This document shows, in pieces, positions 25,917-31,963 of a stretch of DNA of 33,691 bases. The notes below the pieces were generated by a model. The model was not told the DNA's origin. It saw nothing but the letters and a program-made list of their open reading frames with translations, and ran no database searches. Source of the stretch: a virus. Where the stretch lies: IMG/VR virus record IMGVR_UViG_3300037827_000697, positions 1 to 33,691 of that record; one strand, 5' to 3'. The position numbers and the translations under genes are program-made. Positions within the stretch are counted from its first letter, which is position 1. Every line of letters begins with the position of its first letter.

Positions 25917-26266
25917 GCAGAATCTATGGGTGCCGATTCTGGTGCTTGCTGTGCTTCTGGAGCCTGTGATTCCAGCGCCGACTCAGGCGCTTCTGGCTGT
26001 GGGGATGCTTGACTTACCTGTACGGTAGGCTGTGGCATATTAACGATAGCTTTTTCAAACCAAAGAAAACCAGTATCAAAGTGCAAAAATGCTTGCTGCA
26101 TAGCAAGTGGCATTACGGGGAATGTTTGAATTGATCCAATAAACTGGCCATAATTTTTATGGAGAGACTCCATCAAGGACTGCTTGATTGAATTAAATTG
26201 TTCTGGTGATAAGGTGGGTGCTGCTGGCTGTGCTTCAACATTTACATCCTGTAATTTTTCAGACAT
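25913..26266 (-). CDS. Hypothetical protein with disordered Pro/Glu/Gln tail
   Basis: Of 117 residues, about 20-75 form an amphipathic region (SPEQFNSIKQSLMESLHKNYGQF, HFDTGFLWFEKAIVN); the rest (about 80-117) is Pro/Gln/Glu/Ala-rich and probably disordered. Start preceded by GGAG. The stop overlaps the next ATG. Role unknown; the proximity to head genes suggests assembly. Confidence 0.65.
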   Translation of the reverse strand: MSEKLQDVNVEAQPAAPTLSPEQFNSIKQSLMESLHKNYGQFIGSIQTFPVMPLAMQQAFLHFDTGFLWFEKAIVNMPQPTVQVSQASPQPEAPESALESQAPEAQQAPESAPIDSA

Positions 26267-26288
26267 GCGTATACTCCAATAGGTTAAA

Positions 26289-26471
26289 TTATTTCTTCCG
26301 TAATTTTTTCAATGTCTTTGCAAGTCGCGCCTCTTTGCCTACCTTTCCACCTTTCTTGGCGGCTGCATTGAGTTTTTTAGCGGGGATGGGTTTACCTTTC
26401 TTTGCACCAAGTTTCTTGCGCAATGCGCCTTTATTCTTGGACGTTGCTTGCTGAATCCATTTCTCTGCCAT
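26289..26471 (-). CDS. Lys-rich basic protein
   Basis: The 60-residue product from the ATG at 26471 (AGGGAGCG upstream) begins MAEKWIQQATSKNKGALRKKLG and contains KKGKPIPAKKLNAAAKKGGKVG and KTLKKLRKK. The KWIQ..GALRK.LG.KKG..IPAKKL pattern is widespread in phages, generally annotated as a small basic protein. The high positive charge suggests nucleic-acid binding or condensation. A longer reading frame to 26510 has no binding site. It overlaps the small terminase candidate by 41 bases. Confidence 0.75.
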   Translation of the reverse strand: MAEKWIQQATSKNKGALRKKLGAKKGKPIPAKKLNAAAKKGGKVGKEARLAKTLKKLRKK

Positions 26472-26904
26472 GATTGATCGCTCCCTGCGATTGTGACAAC
26501 GGGTTCTCACTGAATCGTTTAAAAGATTCGCTTAATTTATTAAATAATTCAAGTAATTCTTTGTACTCAACTGCTTCGACCCCAAAATCTTCTCGCGCAA
26601 TGCTCGTTAACAGTTGCCAAGACGCCTGCCAGTTTGTTCGACGGTTTTTGACATCAGCCAGCATTTCTTGTATTTCAATACCTCTTTTTTGTTCAAAATC
26701 TACCCAAAGATGTGCAAATATTGTATTACTATTTGCCGTTGCTTCTTCTTCTCCACGTAATAACCAACGTCTTAAATTTTCACGGGGAATGCGTGCCATA
26801 CGCGCCACTTGGCCGATAACATAATTGCCTTGCACATTCTCAAGAATATGCTGTGCCACTTCTTCGGTTAGGGTTGTATGGAATCCAACAGGGTTTGATC
26901 TCAT
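26431..26904 (-). CDS. Terminase small subunit candidate
   Basis: A 157-residue product if started at ATG 26904 (AAGGA upstream); a TTG at 26946 would add 14 residues of poor quality. Residues 17-56 form an HTH-like stretch (EVAQHILENVQGNYVIGQVARM..IPRENLRRWLL) that resembles small terminases and phage terminase-like HTH proteins. The rest is helical with a polar tail. It is the first gene of the leftward virion operon, as small terminases often are. T7 TerS lies elsewhere, so this rests on HTH plus position. Confidence 0.55.
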   Translation of the reverse strand: MRSNPVGFHTTLTEEVAQHILENVQGNYVIGQVARMARIPRENLRRWLLRGEEEATANSNTIFAHLWVDFEQKRGIEIQEMLADVKNRRTNWQASWQLLTSIAREDFGVEAVEYKELLELFNKLSESFKRFSENPLSQSQGAINHGREMDSASNVQE

Positions 26905-26980
26905 TCGCTGCAATCCTTGCATTGATATGCAATAAGAATAACTCAAACAATCGCAAACGTCATTTCTTGATCGGATTTTG

Positions 26981-27010
26981 ATTTTAGATGGTTGAAACGT
27001 AACGTTTCAC
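26981..27010 (-). promoter_or_regulatory. Candidate leftward promoter of the virion operon
   Basis: On the leftward strand GTGAAA (27010-27005), an 18-base spacer and TAAAAT (26986-26981) lie about 76 bases before the ATG at 26904. The -35 is weak, as expected if an activator or antiterminator is needed. A palindrome sits between the two elements. This is the only intergenic space upstream of the operon. Confidence 0.35.
26993..27009. promoter_or_regulatory. 17-bp palindrome (candidate operator)
   Basis: TGAAACGTAACGTTTCA is a perfect inverted repeat with 8-bp arms and a single central base. It lies between divergent units, overlapping the candidate leftward promoter and about 55 bases upstream of the rightward promoter at 27064. 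It differs from the palindrome at 33435. A dimeric repressor or activator site is likely; the binder is unknown. Confidence 0.65.
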
Positions 27011-27063
27011 CGATGCTGCGTACTATTTTTTCTTGATTCTTATTTTAAAGCAAAACGAATATG

Positions 27064-27092
27064 TTGACATTACTATTCATTTTGAATATTAT
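27064..27092 (+). promoter_or_regulatory. Strong sigma70-type rightward promoter
   Basis: TTGACA (27064-27069), 17-base spacer, TATTAT (27087-27092): consensus -35 and near-consensus -10. It drives the two-gene rightward unit 27125-27618. The sequence around it matches the promoter at 33477 beyond the core boxes (TTGACATTAC, TTT.GAAT, and GTGATGAGG before the ATG). Confidence 0.85.
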
Positions 27093-27124
27093 TGTCATGA
27101 TTAAACAAGTGATGAGGAAATACC

Positions 27125-27418
27125 ATGATTAAATTCAACCAATACAATGTAACAAATGGCGTGCATAAAGTTAAAGTTTTTTATAGTCTCGACAACCGTA
27201 TTGACGGACGCAAAGCAATCACCATATATGCGAAAGATTATGGCTGGAAATCATTCAAAGATGTTTTCGGAGAACTCGCAAAAAATGATACAGACATAAT
27301 GACTGATTACTTTGAACAAAGTCATGCGGTAATTTTTGAAGATCATCCGCTTTATTGTGAAGCGCGTGAAAAAATTGAAGGCTTTATTATAAAAATTTCT
27401 AAAAGGAGACATAAATAA
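27125..27418 (+). CDS. Hypothetical early protein, 97 residues
   Basis: The start ATG follows GATGAGG. The N-terminus MIKFNQYNVTNGVHK partly echoes the other early gene at 33544 (MIYNQVNG). The body is beta then alpha in character (KVKVFYSLDNRIDGRKAITIYAKDY; REKIEGFIIKISKRRHK). It is expressed from its own strong promoter, so is likely made early. Possible anti-host or regulatory protein; family not recognised. Confidence 0.75.
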   Translation: MIKFNQYNVTNGVHKVKVFYSLDNRIDGRKAITIYAKDYGWKSFKDVFGELAKNDTDIMTDYFEQSHAVIFEDHPLYCEAREKIEGFIIKISKRRHK

Positions 27419-27618
27419 TGTTAATGACAAAAAAAGAAGTCCAAGGGGTTTTAAGCAAAGCAATGTACTGGAATGAAGTAATAAAACGTGAAAATCAAGG
27501 AACAATATTACAAAAAGAATTGATGGATGAGGTTAAACGCCTAGGAGTTTCAATATTATTTATATTAGAAGATTATGCGTTAAGAGCAAAAGAAAAATAT
27601 GATTCAAATTCAGAATAA
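27418..27618 (+). CDS. Hypothetical helical protein, 66 residues
   Basis: The start overlaps the preceding stop (TAATG), with AAAGGAG upstream. The product is helical (KKEVQGVLSKAMYWNEVIKREN; LQKELMDEVKRLGVSILFILEDYALRAKEKYD). It forms a two-gene unit with the 97-residue gene, ended by the terminator at 27623. No family recognised. Confidence 0.7.
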   Translation: MLMTKKEVQGVLSKAMYWNEVIKRENQGTILQKELMDEVKRLGVSILFILEDYALRAKEKYDSNSE

Positions 27619-27622
27619 AAAT

Positions 27623-27645
27623 AAAGGGGCATTAAGCCCCTTTTT
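27623..27645. terminator. Bidirectional intrinsic terminator
   Basis: AAAGGGGC-ATTAA-GCCCCTTT followed by T residues on the rightward strand, and by TTTATTTTTATT on the leftward strand. It separates the rightward unit ending at 27618 from the leftward lysis block ending at 27648, and works in both directions. Confidence 0.9.
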
Positions 27646-27647
27646 AA

Positions 27648-27872
27648 TTACATCTTACCGCCATCATGATACGTAACATTTTCATGACCCATAGCACCCA
27701 TTGCAGCTTTAACACGGGAAGAATGGCCAGCATGATCAATGCTATCAACCTTGCTGTGTTGAACAGTACCCTTGTTTGCACCGCCTCTCTCAGCAGCCTT
27801 GTTGCCGCCTTGATTGGGATCATTTGCTTTTGCATCTTTCGCAGCGGGCATAACGCCCATTCCATCGCTCAT
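27648..27872 (-). CDS. Hypothetical protein, 74 residues, downstream of holin
   Basis: A hydrophilic product starting MSDGMGVMPAAKDAKANDP, rich in Gly, Ala, Lys, His and Asn, without membrane segments or a signal peptide. The start overlaps the holin stop (ATGA) and is preceded by AGGGAG. Position at the end of the lysis cassette recalls Rz genes, but no lipobox or transmembrane helix supports that. Confidence 0.65.
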   Translation of the reverse strand: MSDGMGVMPAAKDAKANDPNQGGNKAAERGGANKGTVQHSKVDSIDHAGHSSRVKAAMGAMGHENVTYHDGGKM

Positions 27873-28381
27873 TTTATCGCTCCCTGATTGTTGTGACGTG
27901 ACGATCCGTAGAAGAAATCAATTATAGTTTGCCACTTTGACGCCAACATTCCAACTAGCATCGATAAAAGGTTCTTTTCCTCACTGTCAAGATTCAATGG
28001 AATAAATAATAAAAAAAGCGCGGCAAAGAAACCAAAAGTAACTAGATAAGCCATCCAACGCAGAAAATCTTTATAACCAACGCCATACTGCCGCGCATTT
28101 TTTCGATCATCCACTTCGGTGGCGTAATCATTCGATGCAATCTTTTCAAGCATTTCTTCATGAGCAAATTCTATGGCTTCAAGTTTTGCAGTCGCTTGCG
28201 GATCAGTGAGAAGCGCTTGTCCAATTTTACCCAAATCATTAGGATCGAGACTAAAAGCATGAGCAATGAGAGAGACAGCCACTCCAGCAAGAGGAGTACC
28301 CAAAACGCTGCCCAATAGAGGAGCCACCTTGCTAACTGATGGCAAGATTTCAGATTCGATAACATCGGTTAAGCCACCCAT
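27869..28381 (-). CDS. Holin, three-transmembrane family
   Basis: The 170-residue product is read from ATG at 28381, where AAGGAG stands seven bases upstream; a frame reaching to 28414 has no binding site. Candidate membrane segments lie at about 20-43, 108-129 and 137-153, and a conserved-looking DDRKNARQ (91-98) precedes the second, as in the 3TM holin family. Holins open the inner membrane and release the endolysin at a set time. The start overlaps the endolysin gene by 32 bases, so the two are translated together. Confidence 0.82.
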   Translation of the reverse strand: MGGLTDVIESEILPSVSKVAPLLGSVLGTPLAGVAVSLIAHAFSLDPNDLGKIGQALLTDPQATAKLEAIEFAHEEMLEKIASNDYATEVDDRKNARQYGVGYKDFLRWMAYLVTFGFFAALFLLFIPLNLDSEEKNLLSMLVGMLASKWQTIIDFFYGSSRHNNQGAIK

Positions 28382-28907
28382 CCAAAAACTCCTTGTTCTT
28401 CGGATTTTCAACACACAATAAACGCATAAATCCTGCGCGTTCGGCTGCTAAAGCAATTCCTAAATGTTCTTGATCATAATATTTTGTAAAGGATAAGGTA
28501 ATGTGTCCTAAAATTCCGTCATCAGGAGGAAAATCTTTTTCAGTATTAACAGCCCATATTGCACGCTGAAGAATTTTAATAGCTTGCGTTTCTCCATGAT
28601 TTACAGCCATATCAAAAACATAATTTGCAACGTGTTGATTTTCAATTTTTTCGTACGGTGCTAAATCCCAAAATTCACATTTGTAAATTAATTCTGCTTG
28701 TTCTGGCCTTAGTTCTTGAATATCGGCAACACTCAAATGCGCTGGTAAAGTAAAAATTCCATACTGCCTCAATTTCTCAGTAGATAATTCTCTCAAAAAC
28801 CTTAGAGACAACCCGAAGTTGGTTGCCCCTCCTGAATCACTTGGATTGTCAATAAAACCGCCTTCGTTTGACAACACAAACGCTATCGCTTTTTCGGCAT
28901 CAGCCAT
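28350..28907 (-). CDS. Endolysin, GH108 muramidase with PG-binding domain
   Basis: The 185-residue product starts at ATG 28907 (AGAGG upstream; an earlier ATG at 28925 lacks a site). It contains LSNEGGFIDNPSDSGGATNFGLS (12-34): the EGG.. catalytic Glu (Glu15), Asp24 and Thr29 of GH108. The C-terminal part (PPDDGILGHITLSF, LAAERAGFMRLL) matches the PG-binding_3 domain that accompanies GH108. It cleaves peptidoglycan glycan strands. There is no signal peptide, so export depends on the holin. Confidence 0.92.
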   Translation of the reverse strand: MADAEKAIAFVLSNEGGFIDNPSDSGGATNFGLSLRFLRELSTEKLRQYGIFTLPAHLSVADIQELRPEQAELIYKCEFWDLAPYEKIENQHVANYVFDMAVNHGETQAIKILQRAIWAVNTEKDFPPDDGILGHITLSFTKYYDQEHLGIALAAERAGFMRLLCVENPKNKEFLDGWLNRCYRI

Positions 28908-28909
28908 GC

Positions 28910-29392
28910 TTAACCTCTTGTCCATGATAAATCAACCGGTGCGCCACCGACTTTGCGTTTGTTATACGACTCTTTCCAGCGATTTTCAATGCTTTGAAAC
29001 CAGGCATGAATGACGCTTGAATGAACATGACGCAAATCTTGACCTGGTTCTACTGGAATGCCTTTAAGTTTGCTCACATAATTTCCATTGTTTACTGGTG
29101 CTGGATTAGGCGCACCCGCATTACGCACGGAAATTGCTGGCGCAGGGGTTGAGGGAAGGGTCGAGGGTTTTAATTGCTCTACGATAACACCCACTGCGGT
29201 TTTCATAGCTTCCTGTACGGTTGCTTGGATGGCAGACATGATATTGGCATCCAAGCTGACTGGACTTTGTGAAGAAACCGGTTCAACAGGATTAACTTTG
29301 ATTTCCGACGAGGTAACTTTGGCAATCTCACCGCCAACTTTGGATTGATGATCAACACGTTTTGCTTGTGATTTTGTGGCTTCCATTTCCAT
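28910..29392 (-). CDS. Hypothetical Pro/Ser-rich protein
   Basis: The 160-residue product begins at ATG 29392 (AGGAGCAACAA upstream). Its middle is Pro/Ser/Thr/Ala-rich (VEPVSSQSPVSLDANI; STLPSTPAPAISVRN) and likely disordered. The end HVHSSVIHAWFQSIENRWKES..KRK is basic and aromatic. It lies two bases before the endolysin. Role unknown. Confidence 0.65.
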   Translation of the reverse strand: MEMEATKSQAKRVDHQSKVGGEIAKVTSSEIKVNPVEPVSSQSPVSLDANIMSAIQATVQEAMKTAVGVIVEQLKPSTLPSTPAPAISVRNAGAPNPAPVNNGNYVSKLKGIPVEPGQDLRHVHSSVIHAWFQSIENRWKESYNKRKVGGAPVDLSWTRG

Positions 29393-29453
29393 TTGTTGCT
29401 CCTTTGTGGTTAAAAATTCCATTTAACAAATTCACCATAACACAGCCTTTGGA

Positions 29454-29915
29454 CTACGAGAAATATTCCGTTACAATGGCTTTTGCTTCCTCAAAACCAA
29501 AGGCGACATGCGTAGACCAGCCCTGTCGTTTGAACCAGTCCAACCAGTCCTGTTGATTTTCAGTTACATCGCTCATTTTTCCATCTGGTCTCTTCAATTC
29601 AATTACAAGCCCGTGGTAAGACGATCTCGATGTGAGCCTTGCCATGGGTACTATAATGTCTGGAATCCCCGCCTTGGTGCCCATTCTTTTGAATTTGGCA
29701 CCCTCAATCGGGTTTCTTCCTCCTCCATTTGGTGAATGGAACCAACGATAGTCTTTTCCCCATAAAAATTTATCGAACCATAGGTTGAATTTTATTTGTT
29801 CAACCTCCTCGATGTTCTGACGTTTTTTCTTTATCGGTTGGGGTTTTGGTGGCTCTCCGTTTCCGTAGAGTGCGCCATAAGCTGCCCAATAGGCTTTGGT
29901 TGGTTTCCTTTGCAT
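29454..29915 (-). CDS. VRR-NUC domain nuclease
   Basis: The 153-residue product carries the VRR-NUC core: FHSPNGGGRNPIEGAKFKRM (59-78), GIPDIIVP with Asp86, GLVIELKR with Glu106 and Lys108, and ENQQDWLDWFKRQGW (119-133). This PD-(D/E)xK family acts on branched DNA such as flaps or Holliday junctions and is common in lambdoid replication regions. The start has GGAGG and overlaps the upstream gene by 85 bases. It is probably a resolvase for replication or packaging intermediates. Confidence 0.9.
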   Translation of the reverse strand: MQRKPTKAYWAAYGALYGNGEPPKPQPIKKKRQNIEEVEQIKFNLWFDKFLWGKDYRWFHSPNGGGRNPIEGAKFKRMGTKAGIPDIIVPMARLTSRSSYHGLVIELKRPDGKMSDVTENQQDWLDWFKRQGWSTHVAFGFEEAKAIVTEYFS

Positions 29916-30181
29916 GTATCCTCCGTGATACTGTGATCTGCAAATACATCCAGAATGTCCTGTTCGCTGTAAGCGGCTAGTGCATGTAACATTTGCACAT
30001 CATCCGTGTGTGCATAAAGTGGTCGTACAATTTTCTTGAGCTGCGTCATTTTTCCTGCTGCGGCGTAGCATAATTTTGGAGTGTATTTTTGATCTCCAAA
30101 AAATGTCCTGTAAACTTTAGCTGCTACAGCTTCCCCTGCTGTGATTATCGCCTGTTTCGATGGTGTCTGTTTCTTTTCCAC
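29831..30181 (-). CDS. Hypothetical replication-region protein (GTG start)
   Basis: The 116-residue product starts with GTG at 30181, nine bases after AGGGAG, overlapping the initiator gene by 65 bases. It is helical in its centre (AIITAGEAVAAKVYRTFFGD; LHALAAYSEQDILDVFADH) and ends in a polar His/Asn/Pro tail. Placed where lambda has gene P, but no P-like motif is visible. It may be an initiator accessory; unknown. Confidence 0.65.
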   Translation of the reverse strand: MEKKQTPSKQAIITAGEAVAAKVYRTFFGDQKYTPKLCYAAAGKMTQLKKIVRPLYAHTDDVQMLHALAAYSEQDILDVFADHSITEDTCKGNQPKPIGQLMAHSTETESHQNPNR

Positions 30182-31049
30182 GATTTAACTCTCCCTGTTG
30201 TTGTTTCAAAAGATATCGCCTTTTCAGTTCCTTGTAGGGGATGTGTTCCACTACAGGTTCTGATTCTTTTGGCTGCGCTTCCTGCGCATTACTTCCATTT
30301 TTTGCTTCAGCAGCTTCCCGCTTCTGTCGCTCAATTCTTTCTTGCGTCCAATCTTTCATTTTTGGCCTGTTATCTTGGACGACTTGTCCATTTCCTATCA
30401 TGGCCGGTATTTTTTCGTCAATCAGGAAATTCTCAAAGTTCCGATTCCAGTCCGCGCTAGTCGCTTCTTTCGATATTTGAAGGTTCCGAAATTTGGCAAT
30501 CAGTTGGTCTATGCTCTTCCCAACTTTGCTCGATACTTCACGTGCCGTGATCATATTTTGATCGTTTGGAAACCAGGAGGGAGAGAGGGGTGCGCGCTTC
30601 GTGCGCGCTCTCTCTGTTTTCTTTTGTTTGTTTATTGTTTCTTTATGTGGGTACTCAGGTACCCATCTGTTGGGTACTCTAGTACTCATCTGATAGGTAC
30701 TAGAGTACTCATCTGATTTTTTATCCACAGGCTGATGAGTACTAGAGTACCTATCTAAACACCACTGCTTACCTTCTATTTTGGGCAAAGTTATTCCATA
30801 GGCGTTGGCCTTACCGGTGCGTCTGACAGTGATTAATTTTTGAGATTCGAGCTTTTTGGCACGGCGTGTAAATTGAGATATTTGTAAGCGACATTCGCGG
30901 GCGACATCAGGACGAGTGATATACCAGAAATCTTTATCCCCAATATGGGAAGCCAATATTAAAAGGATCGTGACATCGGAAGGAATAAGGTCGTACGAAA
31001 GTGAAATCTCATCTCTGAGAAACAAGGCTACACGCAACATCAAGTTCAT
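30117..31049 (-). CDS. Lambda-O-like replication initiator with internal origin
   Basis: The 310-residue product has a winged-helix N-terminus (about 22-87: IPSDVTILLILASHIGDKDFWYITRPDVARECRL then KKLESQKLITVRRTGKANAYGI split by polar residues), the DNA-binding part of O-like proteins. Residues about 99-133 are encoded by iterons and are low-complexity (YSSTHQ..EYSSTYQ..). The C-terminal half is helical (ARTKRAPLS; EVSSKVGKSIDQLIAKFRNL; a QQQ run). O binds iterons as a dimer and recruits the replicative helicase through its C-terminus. Start: AAGGATAG before ATG. First gene of the leftward replication/lysis block. Confidence 0.85.
   Translation of the reverse strand: MNLMLRVALFLRDEISLSYDLIPSDVTILLILASHIGDKDFWYITRPDVARECRLQISQFTRRAKKLESQKLITVRRTGKANAYGITLPKIEGKQWCLDRYSSTHQPVDKKSDEYSSTYQMSTRVPNRWVPEYPHKETINKQKKTERARTKRAPLSPSWFPNDQNMITAREVSSKVGKSIDQLIAKFRNLQISKEATSADWNRNFENFLIDEKIPAMIGNGQVVQDNRPKMKDWTQERIERQKREAAEAKNGSNAQEAQPKESEPVVEHIPYKELKRRYLLKQQQGELNRGKETDTIETGDNHSRGSCSS
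30582..30752. other. Replication origin inside the initiator gene
   Basis: In the leftward direction: an inverted iteron (30732-30752), DnaA box TTATCCACA (30721-30729), three direct iterons at 30695-30715, 30672-30692 and 30649-30669 (starts exactly 23 bp apart), a T-rich stretch (30616-30648) and a GC-rich inverted repeat (GCGCGC-TTCGT-GCGCGC at 30592-30608, flanked by GAGAGAG/TCTCTCT). Iteron core: GGTACTCTAGTACTCATCTG, itself containing an imperfect palindrome. The 23-bp period is not a multiple of three, so the repeats are kept for DNA, not protein. Lambda ori has the same order: iterons, AT-rich, palindrome. Confidence 0.85.
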
Positions 31050-31310
31050 TTCTATCCTTAAGCAGGGATTCTAAGGCTTGCAATCCTTACAAGAACCTTT
31101 AAAATTACCCTGTCTGTCACGACATCTATTAAATGGATTTTCCTTTGAAAGGGGAGTGTTCAGCTCCCCTGATCAAGTCTTAAAGAATAATACCAATCCT
31201 TTCTCAAAGCCACTTGAAATTATCCACAGAATCAGTGCATAAGCTTGTTAGTAAATTGTGCAAACCTGCGCTATGATTATGTCTTTAACCATTGACAAGG
31301 ACGTGCACAA
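31050..31310. promoter_or_regulatory. Intergenic leader with DnaA box, extended -10 and hairpin
   Basis: These 261 bases separate the leftward initiator from the rightward gene at 31311. A perfect DnaA box (TTATCCACA, 31220-31228) and a leftward extended -10 (TGGTATTAT, 31195-31187) lie here, without a good -35. GGGGAG-TGTTCAG-CTCCCC (31151-31169) forms a hairpin; leftward it is followed by TTTC only, so it is a poor terminator but may be a leader element. For the rightward gene TATGAT (31272-31277) is a candidate -10 with a weak -35. Confidence 0.4.
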
Positions 31311-31451
31311 ATGAAAAAGAAAGCCAAGGAAATGAAACCGGCAACGAAAGAAGAAATTAAGAAAATGAAAAAAGAAGACATGAAAGAAGATAAGAAAATA
31401 ATGAAAAAAGTCGTCAAGGAAAAAAAGAAGGCTATGAAGAAAAAGAAATAA
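31311..31451 (+). CDS. 46-residue Lys/Glu-rich protein
   Basis: The product begins MKKKAKEMKPATKEE and is Lys, Glu and Met almost throughout, ending MKKKK. AAGGA lies nine bases upstream. It stands alone on the right strand between two leftward blocks and is followed by a terminator, so it is probably a one-gene unit. Such composition suggests a highly charged helix; nucleic-acid binding is possible. Low complexity means homology would be uninformative. Confidence 0.6.
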   Translation: MKKKAKEMKPATKEEIKKMKKEDMKEDKKIMKKVVKEKKKAMKKKK

Positions 31452-31457
31452 ATAAAA

Positions 31458-31480
31458 GCCGGTTAATAACCGGCTTTTTT
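31458..31480. terminator. Intrinsic terminator, bidirectional
   Basis: GCCGGTT-AAT-AACCGGC followed by TTTTTT on the right strand; leftward the hairpin is followed by TTTTATT. It ends the rightward gene at 31311 and probably also the leftward accessory block whose last gene stops at 31463, inside the hairpin. Confidence 0.88.
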
Positions 31481-31606
31481 CAATAAAAGAATAGCATATT
31501 CAAGCGTTTCGATTAGCCGATTCATATCAGTAATTTCTTGCGAAATGATAAGAAATAAAACTTCACCCAATGCTTCACGATAAGTGTCTTTGCAACAGCT
31601 ATTCAT
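31463..31606 (-). CDS. 47-residue helical protein ending in terminator
   Basis: The ATG at 31606 lies within the last codons of the 119-residue gene (overlap of 8 bases), so translation is coupled. The product begins MNSCCKDTYREALGEVLFLI and is amphipathic (LIISQEITDMNRLIETLEYAILLLKK). Its stop is in the terminator hairpin. Last gene of the accessory block; role unknown. Confidence 0.6.
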   Translation of the reverse strand: MNSCCKDTYREALGEVLFLIISQEITDMNRLIETLEYAILLLKKAGY

Positions 31607-31958
31607 GATTAAACGGAACCTTAGAAATCATTTCATCATATTGTTTTTGCTTGTCTTTCAAAAACTCTATATTTTTTTCAAGATGATGTCTATCTTCCAA
31701 TTCTTTCATTAAAGTATAACGATGTTTTTCAAGCTTATAATCACTATACAAATCCAAGAAAAAAAGAAGTGTCCAAAATGTATTACAAACAAATGCACCA
31801 AAGGCCGTTCCATTCACAATAGTCAAATGACTAAAAGCCCAAGAGCCATTCAGAATCAATAAACATAAACAAAGTAATAAAACTGATCCTTGCTGACGCA
31901 TCATTTTTTTATAAAAAATAAGCATGTGATCATTAGATCGAAACATATCCATCATCAT
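31599..31958 (-). CDS. Membrane protein with two hydrophobic segments
   Basis: Of 119 residues, about 25-43 (SVLLLCLCLLILNGSWAF) and 50-70 (GTAFGAFVCNTFWTLLFFL) are hydrophobic, followed by a charged helix (YKLEKHRYTLMKELEDRHHLEKN). A small two-segment membrane protein with a cytoplasmic coil in a non-essential block may act in superinfection exclusion; this is inference. AGGA lies upstream of the ATG cluster. Confidence 0.65.
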   Translation of the reverse strand: MMMDMFRSNDHMLIFYKKMMRQQGSVLLLCLCLLILNGSWAFSHLTIVNGTAFGAFVCNTFWTLLFFLDLYSDYKLEKHRYTLMKELEDRHHLEKNIEFLKDKQKQYDEMISKVPFNHE

Positions 31959-31963
31959 TTTTT

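Noticed and set aside
27648-27872. Rz-like spanin
   Set aside because: No membrane helix, signal or lipobox; only the position fits.
31151-31169. GGGGAG/CTCCCC hairpin as a terminator
   Set aside because: Only TTTC follows on the left strand and no T run on the right; kept as a leader structure.
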